Below, piece by piece: positions 32,443-41,013 of a stretch of DNA of 64,000 bases. The stretch is from Puniceibacterium sp. IMCC21224 (GTDB lineage: Bacteria; Pseudomonadota; Alphaproteobacteria; Rhodobacterales; Rhodobacteraceae): NCBI RefSeq assembly GCF_001038505.1, contig NZ_LDPY01000001.1, positions 1,488,001 to 1,552,000 of the forward strand, written 5' to 3'. Every line of letters begins with the position of its first letter. The stretch's first letter is position 1. A program made the position numbers and the translations under genes. Under the pieces are notes generated by a model, which was not told the origin of the DNA, ran no database searches, and was given only the letters and a program-made list of their open reading frames with translations.

Positions 32443-32877
32443 ATGGCAGAGACGATGCAATTCGACCTGGTCAGCCCCGAGCGGCGGCTATACTCGGCAG
32501 AGATTCTGTCGGTGCAGATCCCGGGTGCAGACGGCGACATGACGGTGATGCCGAACCATGCGCCGACGATCACAACCCTGCGCCCCGGTGTACTCAAGGT
32601 TGAGACCGAAAAAGGCACCGAAGAATTTGTCGTGACGGGCGGTTTTGCCGAAATCGGCGAAAGCGTGAGCGTTCTGGCTGAACGTGCGCTGCCACGCGGT
32701 GACGTGGATCAGGCGACCTACGAAACCATGGTGGACGAAGCTCATGCCGCATATGGCAAGGTCAAGGACACCTTCAAGAACGAGCCCGGCCCGGTGGATG
32801 ACGCAGCCAAGCTGCTGTCGGACATGGTGGCCGTAGGCACACATATCGGGTTGTCGCCCAAGCAGCCGTCACTCTGA
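32443..32877 (+). CDS. atpC: F1F0 ATP synthase subunit epsilon
   Basis: A 144-residue epsilon subunit: N-terminal beta-sandwich ([40 protein letters not shown]) followed by a C-terminal helical part. AAAGGAGG seven bases before the ATG is an unusually strong ribosome-binding site for the last gene. It closes the operon and is followed by a terminator. Confidence 0.96.
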   Translation: MAETMQFDLVSPERRLYSAEILSVQIPGADGDMTVMPNHAPTITTLRPGVLKVETEKGTEEFVVTGGFAEIGESVSVLAERALPRGDVDQATYETMVDEAHAAYGKVKDTFKNEPGPVDDAAKLLSDMVAVGTHIGLSPKQPSL

Positions 32878-32904
32878 CGCACGACGACTTTCGCTGAAAA
32901 CGCC

Positions 32905-32933
32905 AAGGGCCCCGTGATATGCGGGGCCCTTTT
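32905..32933 (+). terminator. Terminator of the atpHAGDC operon
   Basis: A 10-bp perfect stem (AAGGGCCCCG and CGGGGCCCTT, seven-base loop) with a short T run (TTTT counting the stem ends), 27 bases after the atpC stop. Confidence 0.85.
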
Positions 32934-33060
32934 GCGATTCCACCACGCAACTTTGCCCGGGTGATCAGTTTGACCTTGGTGGACGAAGAACACCGGATTT
33001 TGCCATTCCAAAATCCGCGAGTTTCACGGACTATCCGCACGCGCACCGGATGAGGCAGGA

Positions 33061-33408
33061 ATGAAAAAACTCAGAGCAACCACCATAGGCGTCGATCAGG
33101 GCAAAGTTGAACTGTTTTCAGAATTTGCCGAAGGCGGCGAAATGTGGGTCGGATCGGGAACCCGCGAACGGCGGCAATATATCCCATTCTCAACCAGCTA
33201 TCGCACACCGCCGACGGTGCATCTGTCCTTTGCCCTGTGGGATGTTGATCGGAGCGCCAATCTCAGGGCAGATCTGATGACAGAGAACCTTGGCACCGAC
33301 GGTTTCGATATGGTGTTTCGCACCTGGGCGGACACTAGGATCGCCCGGGTGCATGTGGCGTGGATGTCGATCGGTGAGGTTGCCTCGGACGATGACTGGG
33401 ATCTCTGA
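33061..33408 (+). CDS. H-type lectin domain protein
   Basis: A 115-residue protein that is almost wholly one H-type lectin domain (the Helix pomatia agglutinin/discoidin fold). Family features seen are G-x-G-x-R-E-R-R-x-Y-I-P-F near residues 31-43, the YRTPPTVHLSF strand, ENLGTDGFDMVFRTWADTRIARVHVAWMSIG at the C-terminal half. There is no signal peptide. Related proteins bind GalNAc-like sugars, but bacterial roles are not established. It lies between the atp terminator and convergent prs, so it needs its own promoter. Confidence 0.8.
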   Translation: MKKLRATTIGVDQGKVELFSEFAEGGEMWVGSGTRERRQYIPFSTSYRTPPTVHLSFALWDVDRSANLRADLMTENLGTDGFDMVFRTWADTRIARVHVAWMSIGEVASDDDWDL

Positions 33409-33426
33409 CGCTTTGGCAGTGCGGTG

Positions 33427-34437
33427 TCAGAGAATGCCTTCGTAGATCGGGCCCAGTGTTTCTGTCTCGAACAGGGACGACACAGAAGTACCGTTCCAGA
33501 TGTTCAGGATCGCCTGCGCAAACATTGGCGCGGTTGGCAAAATGCGGATGTTGGGGGCATTTTTGACTGCATCGTTCGCGTGAATGGAATCGGTAATCAC
33601 CAGCGACTTCATCACAGATTTGGTGATCCGTTCGACCGCAGGACCGGACAGAACGCCGTGGGTGATGTAGGAGTGCACCTCGGTCGCGCCATGTTCCATC
33701 AGCACCTCCGCGGCCTTGCAAAGCGTGCCGGCCGTGTCACAGATGTCGTCGACGATGATGCATTTCTTGCCGGTCACGTCGCCGATTACGGTCATTTCCG
33801 CAATTTCTCCGGCCTTTTCGCGCCGCTTGTCGACGATCGACAGAGGCACGTTGATCCGCTTGGCCAGCTCGCGGGCGCGCGCCACGCCGCCGACATCCGG
33901 CGACACGACCATCACATCCTCCACCCCGTCCTTGAACTGGTTCAGCACGTCGAGTGCGAAGATCGGCGAGGCATAGAGGTTGTCGACCGGAATGTCGAAA
34001 AAGCCCTGAATCTGCGCCGCGTGCAGGTCCATGGTCAACACCCGTTCGATGCCCGCTTCGGCGATCATATTTGCCACCAGCTTGGCCGTGATCGGGGTGC
34101 GCGCCTTGGTGCGGCGGTCTTGCCGGGCATAGCCGAAATAGGGGATCACGGCGGTGATGCGCGACGCTGAACTGCGTCGCAGCGCGTCCGCCATGATCAG
34201 AAGTTCCATCAGGTTGTCATTGGCGGGGTTCGACGTGCTCTGGATGATGAACATATCCTCGCCGCGGACGTTCTCGTAGACTTCGACGAAGATCTCAGCG
34301 TCGTTAAACCGTTCGATCCGAGCATCGACCAGCCCCACGCTCATGCCACGATACAGCGACATGCGGCGGGCAATGGCCTGACCAAGAGGCAGGTTTGCAT
34401 TCCCAGAGATTAACTTGGGTTCGATGAGTGTCGGCAT
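33427..34437 (-). CDS. prs: Ribose-phosphate pyrophosphokinase
   Basis: A 336-residue PRPP synthetase making PRPP from ribose 5-phosphate and ATP for nucleotide, histidine and tryptophan synthesis. Seen: [21 protein letters not shown] with the ATP-binding/flexible loop, the divalent-metal segment [17 protein letters not shown], and the PRPP loop [11 protein letters not shown]. The ATG at 34437 is preferred; GGAG lies upstream, and an in-frame codon 16 triplets further left of the reading direction would add non-family residues. It converges on the lectin gene with 18 bases between stops. Confidence 0.96.
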   Translation of the reverse strand: MPTLIEPKLISGNANLPLGQAIARRMSLYRGMSVGLVDARIERFNDAEIFVEVYENVRGEDMFIIQSTSNPANDNLMELLIMADALRRSSASRITAVIPYFGYARQDRRTKARTPITAKLVANMIAEAGIERVLTMDLHAAQIQGFFDIPVDNLYASPIFALDVLNQFKDGVEDVMVVSPDVGGVARARELAKRINVPLSIVDKRREKAGEIAEMTVIGDVTGKKCIIVDDICDTAGTLCKAAEVLMEHGATEVHSYITHGVLSGPAVERITKSVMKSLVITDSIHANDAVKNAPNIRILPTAPMFAQAILNIWNGTSVSSLFETETLGPIYEGIL

Positions 34438-34540
34438 GAGGGGGCAGCTCCGGTCCGTGAATGACAGATTCGTGACGTTGCGCACCGCTTAACATGCCGT
34501 TACCGTCCGGCAAAGCGCATGACGACAAGGGAGAAACCGA

Positions 34541-35140
34541 ATGACCGCCATTGATTACTTTTTCGTGACACTGTCGCCGTTTAGCTATCTGGCGGGCACC
34601 CGACTAGAAGAGGTTGCTGAGCGGACCGGGGCGACGATCACCTACAAACCGCTGGATATTATGGCGCTTTTTGCCCGCACGGGCGGTACAGCCCCTAAGG
34701 ACCGCCATCCAAGCCGGATGGAATACCGCGCGCAGGAACTTCTGCGGATGGCCAAACATCTGGATATGCCGCTAAACCTTAAGCCAGCACATTGGCCGAC
34801 CAATGCCGCACCGTCATCCTATGCCATCATCGCAGCCCAAAGCGCGGGCGGCGGCGATCTGGGCAAGCTGACCCATTCAATCCTGCGCGCCTGCTGGGCT
34901 GAAGAAAAAGACATCGCTGACGACGGGGTGATCAAAGACTGCCTCGAACGCGCGGGATTTGATCCCAACCTGGCTGATAGCGGACTGCTAGCGGGCGCTG
35001 AGACCTATTCCTCCAATCTGGAAGAGGCTGTGGCCAAGGGCGTGTTTGGCGCACCCTTTTACATCACGGATGACGGTCAGCGTTTCTGGGGCCAGGACCG
35101 GCTGACCTTTCTTGAGGCGCACCTTGCCGGCAACGCCTAG
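34541..35140 (+). CDS. 2-hydroxychromene-2-carboxylate isomerase family protein
   Basis: A 199-residue DsbA-fold/kappa-GST-like protein. The N-terminal DYFFVTLSPFSYLAG carries the catalytic Ser (SPFSYLA) used by NahD-type isomerases in place of a CxxC, and VFGAPFYITDDGQRFWGQDRL holds the cis-proline segment. NahD acts in naphthalene breakdown, but many family members have unknown glutathione-dependent roles and no aromatic ring cleavage genes are near. AAGGGAGAAACC precedes the ATG. The following hydrolase starts within the stop codon (TAGTG). Confidence 0.87.
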   Translation: MTAIDYFFVTLSPFSYLAGTRLEEVAERTGATITYKPLDIMALFARTGGTAPKDRHPSRMEYRAQELLRMAKHLDMPLNLKPAHWPTNAAPSSYAIIAAQSAGGGDLGKLTHSILRACWAEEKDIADDGVIKDCLERAGFDPNLADSGLLAGAETYSSNLEEAVAKGVFGAPFYITDDGQRFWGQDRLTFLEAHLAGNA

Positions 35141-35940
35141 TGCCGCAGGCCATTCGCGCCGGATATTCGGTTTTCTGGCAGGAATTTGGCACCGGGTCGG
35201 ATCCGGCGCTGCTGTTGCATTGTGCACTGGCACATTCGGGGGCTTGGTCGGGACTGGCTGAACGGTTAGAGGGGCGTTTGCGAATGCAGGCGCCCGACCT
35301 GCCGGGCCATGGGCAAAGTGCGGATTGGGACGGACGCTGCGACTATCATGATCAGGCCACGGATATCGCGGCTGATTTCCTTGCGCCGGGGACGCATCTG
35401 ATCGGGCATTCTCTGGGGGCCACCGTGGCCCTGCGTCTGGCGCTGAACCATGAAAGCGCGCTGCGGTCGCTGACACTGATTGAGCCGGTTCTGTTCGCCG
35501 GGGTGCGCGCCAGAAATCCCGATCTTTACGCGGCGCATCAGGCGTCCAATGCCCCCTTTGCCGCTGCAATGGAGACTGAGGACTGGGACCATGCGGCGCG
35601 GATCTTTACCGCCCAATGGGGGGCAGGGCGGCCATGGGATAGTTTGAAGCCGCAGCAGCGGGCGAACCTGACGGCCCGTATCAGAATTGTCGGCGAAACC
35701 AGCCGTGCCCTGAACGAGGATTCAATCGGCCTCTTGACGCCGGGACGTCTCGAATCGTTGAAAATGCCCGTGTTGTTGATCCGTGGCGCGCGTTCCGAGC
35801 CTGTCATCAAGGGCATTCACGACGCTCTTGCCGCGCGGATTCCTGTTGTTCGCCAGGCATGTATTTCCGGCGCCGGGCACATGGTGCCGCTGACGCATCC
35901 CGATGCTGTCGCCGCCGAAATCCTGACATTTCTGCCCTGA
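35140..35940 (+). CDS. Alpha/beta hydrolase
   Basis: A 266-residue alpha/beta-hydrolase with nucleophile elbow GHSLGAT, oxyanion region HCALAHSGAWSGLAERL, a lid-like middle and a C-terminal His in SGAGHMVPLTHP. It starts with GTG overlapping the isomerase TAG by one base, so the pair is translationally coupled and probably acts on one substrate. Substrate unknown. Confidence 0.85.
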   Translation: MPQAIRAGYSVFWQEFGTGSDPALLLHCALAHSGAWSGLAERLEGRLRMQAPDLPGHGQSADWDGRCDYHDQATDIAADFLAPGTHLIGHSLGATVALRLALNHESALRSLTLIEPVLFAGVRARNPDLYAAHQASNAPFAAAMETEDWDHAARIFTAQWGAGRPWDSLKPQQRANLTARIRIVGETSRALNEDSIGLLTPGRLESLKMPVLLIRGARSEPVIKGIHDALAARIPVVRQACISGAGHMVPLTHPDAVAAEILTFLP

Positions 35941-35949
35941 AGGCGTGTG

Positions 35950-36606
35950 TCAGCTATCCGCAGCCGGGGGGGCAACCGTGAACGCCTCAATGGCGAGCTG
36001 TTTATCGTCCGAATCATTCTCATAGATCGTGCGGCTGGTGACACCGGGCAGTTTGGCAAAACTCTGGCTTAGTTTCAGCGGAAAGAAGGTCGCAGGCATG
36101 TCCTCGAACCCGGGTAATTTGCGCAGGATGGACGATGTGCTTTGGGTGCAAAAGGTCTGCCCGACTGCCCCGTTGTCCTGCACCAGACGCAGCGCCTGTT
36201 CGGCGACGGCCGGGGATACTTCGATCTGTTGGACGATGACGTGATAGGTGGCGCGGGCGTGGGCGCTTTCATAAAACGCCTCAATCCGCGGGGTGATCCC
36301 ATACAGCACATCGCCGCTTTCCGGCACGGCAGAATGGCGCACCGATCCGGCCGGATCAAAGATCACCCGCTGCGAGGCGTTGACCATCAGACTGGTGTGC
36401 GCACCCGCGCCCGAACGGTTCGACACCATTGTGAACAGCGTCAGCGCCGGGGGGCCGTCGTGACGATATACGGCGCGCTGGATTTCGTCGGGGGACGAAT
36501 CTGTGGGGCTGGTATTGGCGGCACACCCCGCCAGCGCGAGGGAGGCGGCAAAGGCAAGAAAGGCCGCGCGCCACAGCGCCCAGCCTTTAGCAAACAGTCG
36601 GATCAC
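35950..36606 (-). CDS. Conserved lipoprotein of unknown function
   Basis: About 218 residues. The N-terminus is a lipoprotein signal with lipobox LALAGC, so it is anchored in the membrane facing the periplasm. The mature part has a conserved His segment GAGAHTSLMVN followed by RVIFDPAGS, and later a Cys segment GQTFCTQSTSSIL. His-before-Cys order is that of circularly permuted NlpC/P60 (papain-like) hydrolases; this is a suggestion only. A GTG start at 36606 gives a four-base GTGA overlap with the coxIV stop and the best signal peptide; an in-frame GTG at 36636 is the alternative. Confidence 0.7.
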   Translation of the reverse strand: MIRLFAKGWALWRAAFLAFAASLALAGCAANTSPTDSSPDEIQRAVYRHDGPPALTLFTMVSNRSGAGAHTSLMVNASQRVIFDPAGSVRHSAVPESGDVLYGITPRIEAFYESAHARATYHVIVQQIEVSPAVAEQALRLVQDNGAVGQTFCTQSTSSILRKLPGFEDMPATFFPLKLSQSFAKLPGVTSRTIYENDSDDKQLAIEAFTVAPPAADS

Positions 36607-36737
36607 CCGCCGACTATGGCCAGAAAAATAACGCACACCAAGATCGCGATCACTGATTTGGTGGTGAAGCTGATAAAACCAGAAAATGTTTTCTCTTGGG
36701 TCGAGATATCCATGCTGCCGTGCTTGTAGTCTGCCAT
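36603..36737 (-). CDS. aa3-type cytochrome c oxidase subunit IV
   Basis: A 44-residue single-helix protein. It begins MADYKHGSMDISTQEKTF, the signature of the bacterial aa3 oxidase subunit IV (PF07835), then one membrane helix (SVIAILVCVIFLAIVGG). It binds the aa3 oxidase core; its exact role is minor or unknown in the family. AAGGA lies ~9 bases before the ATG. It is not near other oxidase genes, as is usual, and is coupled to the downstream lipoprotein by a GTGA overlap. Confidence 0.88.
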   Translation of the reverse strand: MADYKHGSMDISTQEKTFSGFISFTTKSVIAILVCVIFLAIVGG

Positions 36738-36826
36738 GTGATTGGTCCTTGTCAGAGCGCTTTGTCGTTGATTAGCCGATTTGGTACGGGCTGTCACGTG
36801 GTCTGCGCCGCGCATTCTGACGCGGG

Positions 36827-37291
36827 TCAGGCCGTCTGATCGGCGTTGATCCCCTGTGACAGCTGGAACCCGATACGGCGCGGCGTCTCTTCACCGGACG
36901 GTTTTGGCAGGGCGCGCAAAATCACGCTCAGCTGGCTGATGTGCTGGATCAGTTGGGTGCGCGCGCCGTTGGCATCGGAGCCATAGAATGTCACGATATC
37001 AGGGTCAAAATAGCCCATACCTTCGATCCGCAACACACCGGCGTCGCCGCCGACGAACCCCATGGCGACCTCTTGTGCGGGGTCAAGCTGCTCTTCGAAA
37101 TTGCGGATGTAGAGCACTAGCCGTTCATAGGCCCATTCGGCGGGTGATTTGGATTTGACCGGCTTGCGCGTCACCTCTTCGGGCAGGTCGGCGCAGGCGC
37201 TGCGTTGCGGGGCATCGGTGTGAACGTCAATCTTGCGGGGCAGGGCGTCGGCCTCGTAGGCTTCGGCGGTGGTGGCGATTTCGTCGATCAT
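36827..37291 (-). CDS. DUF6173 family protein
   Basis: A 154-residue cytoplasmic protein conserved in Rhodobacteraceae. The core reads SPAEWAYERLVLYIRNFEEQL, then EVAMGFVGGDAGVLRIEGMGYFDPDIVTFYG and a helical LIQHISQLSVILRALPK. No catalytic motif or known function. It lies ten bases downstream of the Lrp-type regulator and probably shares its transcript. Confidence 0.75.
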   Translation of the reverse strand: MIDEIATTAEAYEADALPRKIDVHTDAPQRSACADLPEEVTRKPVKSKSPAEWAYERLVLYIRNFEEQLDPAQEVAMGFVGGDAGVLRIEGMGYFDPDIVTFYGSDANGARTQLIQHISQLSVILRALPKPSGEETPRRIGFQLSQGINADQTA

Positions 37292-37301
37292 ATCAGTCCT
37301 T

Positions 37302-37763
37302 TCACAGCGGCAGGGCAGTGGTATCCTTGATCTCTTCCATCACAAAACTGGCCGAGATGTCGGACAGGTTAACCTGCGCGATCAACCGTTTATAAAAGTG
37401 GTCATAGGCGGGCACATCCGCAACCCGCACCCGCAAGAGGTAGTCCAGATCGCCAGACATCCGGTAAGCGCCGGTGATCTCGGGCATGGCGCGAATCGCC
37501 TTTTGGAAACCGGCCATCCACCCCGCCTCGTGTGCCGAGGTGCGCACCATCACCATAACCTCAAGCGGGCAGCCGACTTTGCGAGCGTCGGCCAGCACAA
37601 CGCGGCCACGGATCACGCCTGACTCCTCCATCAGGCGGATGCGTCGCCAGCAGGCGTTGCGCGACAGGTTCACCCGGTCCGAGATGTCATCGACACTTAA
37701 ACTCGCATCCCGCTGAAGGACGCCCAGGATGCGCCGGTCGATTTCGTCAATATTCTCTCTCAT
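37302..37763 (-). CDS. Lrp/AsnC family transcriptional regulator
   Basis: About 153 residues: N-terminal helix-turn-helix (IDEIDRRILGVLQRDASLSVDDISDRVNLSRNACWRRIRLMEESGVI) and C-terminal RAM/AsnC domain (AYRMSGDLDYLLRVRVADVPAYDHFY) that binds amino acids and drives octamer assembly. Start at 37763 is chosen because the upstream in-frame ATGs (37781, 37814) lack family residues; none has a good ribosome-binding site. A palindrome directly upstream suggests autoregulation. Ligand unknown. Confidence 0.9.
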   Translation of the reverse strand: MRENIDEIDRRILGVLQRDASLSVDDISDRVNLSRNACWRRIRLMEESGVIRGRVVLADARKVGCPLEVMVMVRTSAHEAGWMAGFQKAIRAMPEITGAYRMSGDLDYLLRVRVADVPAYDHFYKRLIAQVNLSDISASFVMEEIKDTTALPL

Positions 37764-37765
37764 TC

Positions 37766-37780
37766 TGGGATACTGTCCCA
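37766..37780. promoter_or_regulatory. Palindromic operator candidate at the Lrp gene
   Basis: TGGGATACTGTCCCA is an inverted repeat with perfect 5-bp arms and a 5-base centre, three bases before the regulator's start codon. A second half-site TGGGAC is at 37807-37812. Spacing and arm style fit Lrp-type sites, so autoregulation and control of the divergent DUF6356 gene are plausible. Confidence 0.45.
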
Positions 37781-37882
37781 TACTATCGCGATTTGACAGG
37801 TATATTTGGGACATAGCGCCGGGATGTGCAGGATAGAGTGCCCTAAATCCCGCCCATGTGGCCCGAACGTAGGAAAACGACC

Positions 37883-38113
37883 ATGACCGCTGTTTCTGGC
37901 AATCCGCTGAACCGCTTGTTCCTGAACCATCCAGCCAAGGTGAACGAAAGCTATTTCCAGCATATGCAGGAGGCGCTTGGCTTTGCCTTCTGGCTGACGG
38001 TGGCCGCCGCCGCCGCGCTGATACATGCCTTTGTGCCCGCCCTGTGCGAAACCACAGCGAGCCGGATCCTGCGGCGGCTGACCGGCAAGATGCAGCGCCG
38101 TCACGTTCATTGA
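37883..38113 (+). CDS. DUF6356 family small membrane protein
   Basis: A 76-residue protein: NRLFLNHPAKVNESYFQHMQEAL, one hydrophobic helix (FAFWLTVAAAAALIHAFVP), then a basic tail ETTASRILRRLTGKMQRR. This matches the DUF6356 pattern; function unknown. It is divergent from the Lrp-type regulator and converges on the MBL hydrolase. Confidence 0.75.
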   Translation: MTAVSGNPLNRLFLNHPAKVNESYFQHMQEALGFAFWLTVAAAAALIHAFVPALCETTASRILRRLTGKMQRRHVH

Positions 38114-38128
38114 CGGGCTCAGCCGATG

Positions 38129-39172
38129 TCAGATGGCGCCAAATGCCCAGGCACCGTCGTCGCGTAATCTACGTGTCGCGCGGCCTTCGTGCCAAAGGTG
38201 CATGCAATGGGCCATCGCCTCGACCAGGGCTAGGCCATATTCCGCCTCACCGATCGCACGCTTAAAGAGCGGGGCAAAGCAGTCACCGGCTGCTTTTGGC
38301 GATGTCAGGTGCTTTTCCAGTCGGACCAGCGCGCCGTGATGATTGTCGATCAGCTGGCGCATTCGCGTCGGCAATCCGGTAAACGGCAGCTTGTGCCCGC
38401 CGAGAACCAGATGATCGGGCCGCGCCAACCGTTCGAGCCGCTCACAAGCTTCCAGCCAGTCGGCGACTGGATCAGCCTCGGGTTCGGTCGCGTAGACGCC
38501 GATGTTCGAGCTGATCGACGGCAGCATCTGATCACCGCCCAGCACGAGATTGTCATCGCGCGACCACAGGGTGGCATGTTCGGGCGCATGGCCGTTGCCG
38601 ATATGCACGTCCCAGGTTCGCCCGCCGATCTGCACCGTATCGCCCTGCCGGATGCGTTTGAAACCAACCGGCATCGGATACACCACATCGGCAAAGTTGA
38701 ACGGGCGTTCAATGGCGCGTTTGGCATGCAGCGCCGGGTCCATGCCGCAGAGCTGCCAGAAGGCAAGGGTTTCCGGCGTCGCCACGTCCTGATTGTCCAG
38801 CGTCAGCATGCGCGAAAACAGCCATGCGGTGCGGGTGGTGATCAGCTCGGCACCGTGCTGTGTCTGAAACCAGCCCGCCATGCCGACGTGATCGGGGTGG
38901 TGATGCGTCACCAGCACACGGCGCACCGGGCGCCCCGCCAGCGGTCCGGCCATCAGCGCTTTCCAGATCTCAACGGTGTGCAGCGAATAAAACCCGGTGT
39001 CGATCACGGTCCAGCCATCGCCATCGTCCAGCGCAAAGACGTTCACGTGATCCAGCTTCATCGGTAGCGGCAGGCGCATCCAGATCACGCCGTCCGCGAC
39101 TTCGATGGCCTCACCGGTGGCCGGTGGGGTGTCCCACGGATAGCGGATGCCTGTTTGCGTCCCGTCCATCAT
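38129..39172 (-). CDS. MBL-fold metallo-hydrolase
   Basis: A 347-residue metallo-beta-lactamase-fold protein with the metal motif VLVTHHHPDHVGMAGW, a second His in GNGHAPEHATLW, the Asp in VLGGDQMLPSISSN and a C-terminal His in LVLGGHKLPFTGLP. It is longer than glyoxalase II, with a helical C-terminus. The start overlaps the acyl-CoA dehydrogenase stop by four bases (ATGA), so the pair is coupled; in that setting it could be a thioesterase or hydrolase of the same catabolic route. Substrate unknown. Confidence 0.85.
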   Translation of the reverse strand: MMDGTQTGIRYPWDTPPATGEAIEVADGVIWMRLPLPMKLDHVNVFALDDGDGWTVIDTGFYSLHTVEIWKALMAGPLAGRPVRRVLVTHHHPDHVGMAGWFQTQHGAELITTRTAWLFSRMLTLDNQDVATPETLAFWQLCGMDPALHAKRAIERPFNFADVVYPMPVGFKRIRQGDTVQIGGRTWDVHIGNGHAPEHATLWSRDDNLVLGGDQMLPSISSNIGVYATEPEADPVADWLEACERLERLARPDHLVLGGHKLPFTGLPTRMRQLIDNHHGALVRLEKHLTSPKAAGDCFAPLFKRAIGEAEYGLALVEAMAHCMHLWHEGRATRRLRDDGAWAFGAI

Positions 39173-40878
39173 GCAGCCAGATCCTCGGGGCTCAGGGCCA
39201 TCAGATCGGTCGCCCCGGCGCGGGCATGGTCAAAATTGCCCTTATGTTCGGGCAGCAGCCGAGTGATGTAGAACCGGGCCAGCCGTTCGCGGGCTCCGCC
39301 TGGTTCGGCCAATGCGGCTTTGAGGTGGTAATGCGCGCCCAATACCCGGGCAAAGCCCCGCAGGAACGGAACAGAACCGGCAAACCGCGCACCCAGATCC
39401 TGCTGCGCCACCAGCCATTCGATGGCTTCTCGCAGGGTTTCTGAGGCTTGCCAGACGGGGTCGGCCAGATCGGGCAGCGTGGTCTTGGCGGCTTCGGCGT
39501 CGGCCTCGATCTCGTCGAGCAGGGTAAAAGCCGCGTCGCCACCGTCCATCATCTTGCGCGCGACCAGGTCCATCGCCTGAATGCCGTTGGTGCCTTCGTA
39601 GATCGCGGTGACGCGGACATCGCGGCTGAACTGCGCGGCGCCGGTTTCCTCGATAAAGCCCATGCCGCCGTGGATCTGCACACCCATGTCCGAAACAGCG
39701 ATGCCGGTGTCGGTGCCAAAGGCCTTGGTGATCGGGGTCAGCAGGGCGGCGCGGGCGGACCATTCGGCATCGCCGGTGGCGCGGGCCATGTCGATGGCAA
39801 CGGCACAGGACAGCGCGATCGCGCGGGCGGCAAAGATGTCGGCCTTCATCGTGGCCAGCATCCGGCGCACATCCGCATGATCGACAATGGCGCCCGTCTC
39901 ACCCGATGTTTTGCCCTGCCGACGTTCCGTGGCATAGGCCAGAGCATGCTGATAGGCGGCTTCGGCCACGCCGATGCCCTGACCGCCGACGCCAAGCCGG
40001 GCATTGTTCATCATGGTAAACATGCACTTCATGCCGTCATTCGCGCCGCCAATCAGCCAGCCCTGCGCGCCATTATATTGCATCACGGCTGTTGGCGATC
40101 CGTGCAGGCCCATCTTGTGCTCTAGGCTGACAACGTTGAGCGTGTTGACCTTGCCGGGATTGCCGTCAGAATCGGGAATGTATTTCGGCACCAGGAACAG
40201 ACTGATCCCCTTGGTGCCGGGGATCGATTCAGGCAGCCGCGCCAGTACCAAATGGCAGACGTTTTCGGTAAAATCGTTGTCGGCCCACGAGATAAAGATT
40301 TTCTGACCGGTGATCGCATAGCTGTCGTCGTCGTTTGGTTCCGCCCGGGTCCGTAGCGCGCCGACATCTGATCCGGCCTGCGCCTCGGTCAGGTTCATCG
40401 TCCCGGCCCATTCGCCTGAAATCAACTTTGGCAGATAGATCTCTTGCAACGCGGGCGAGGCGTGATGCTCCAGCGCCTCGATCTGGCCCTGCGTCATCAG
40501 CGGATTCAGCTGTAGCGACAGGCAGGCGGCCGACATCATTTCGTTCACGGCTGTGGTGACGGTCATCGGCAGGCCCATGCCGCCGTGATCCGGACTGGCG
40601 GCAATCGAAACCCAGCCACCATCGGCAATCGCCCGGTATCCCTCGGCAAAGCCGGGAGATGTGCGCACAACGCCATTCTCAAGATGGGCAGGGTGCAGAT
40701 CGCCATTGCGTTGCAGCGGGGCCAGCACCTCTTCGCACAGCTTGCCGGCTTCGGTCAGGATCGCGTCGACCACATCCGGCGTCGCATCGGCAAATTTGTC
40801 TGTACCCGTGACCTGCGGCAGGGCCACGATATGATCAAACAGGAAACGGTAGTCAGCGACGGGCGCGCGATAGGGCAT
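39169..40878 (-). CDS. Acyl-CoA dehydrogenase, DmdC-like
   Basis: A 569-residue acyl-CoA dehydrogenase with the extra C-terminal domain found in DmdC-type enzymes. Seen: MNLTEAQAGSDVGALRT, the FISWADND segment, NNARLGVGGQGIGVAEAAYQ, IHGGMGFIEETGAAQFSRD, and the catalytic Glu in IYEGTNGIQAMD. Close overall resemblance to 3-methylmercaptopropionyl-CoA dehydrogenase (DMSP demethylation) makes that a good candidate, but paralogues act on other short acyl-CoAs. The ATG at 40878 with GGAG six bases upstream is preferred to a TTG at 40890. Electrons would go to ETF and ETF-QO. Confidence 0.85.
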   Translation of the reverse strand: MPYRAPVADYRFLFDHIVALPQVTGTDKFADATPDVVDAILTEAGKLCEEVLAPLQRNGDLHPAHLENGVVRTSPGFAEGYRAIADGGWVSIAASPDHGGMGLPMTVTTAVNEMMSAACLSLQLNPLMTQGQIEALEHHASPALQEIYLPKLISGEWAGTMNLTEAQAGSDVGALRTRAEPNDDDSYAITGQKIFISWADNDFTENVCHLVLARLPESIPGTKGISLFLVPKYIPDSDGNPGKVNTLNVVSLEHKMGLHGSPTAVMQYNGAQGWLIGGANDGMKCMFTMMNNARLGVGGQGIGVAEAAYQHALAYATERRQGKTSGETGAIVDHADVRRMLATMKADIFAARAIALSCAVAIDMARATGDAEWSARAALLTPITKAFGTDTGIAVSDMGVQIHGGMGFIEETGAAQFSRDVRVTAIYEGTNGIQAMDLVARKMMDGGDAAFTLLDEIEADAEAAKTTLPDLADPVWQASETLREAIEWLVAQQDLGARFAGSVPFLRGFARVLGAHYHLKAALAEPGGARERLARFYITRLLPEHKGNFDHARAGATDLMALSPEDLAA

Positions 40879-41013
40879 GGCGATCTCCAAACATCAATGA
40901 ATGGGGCGGGTGGCTTGGCAATGGCTCGCGGCTCCTCTATGTAAGGCCGCGTCCCCGAGGTCCAGACTTATCCGGGGGGGCTGTCTCTTCAACCGAAACG
41001 CGGCGTCACAAAT

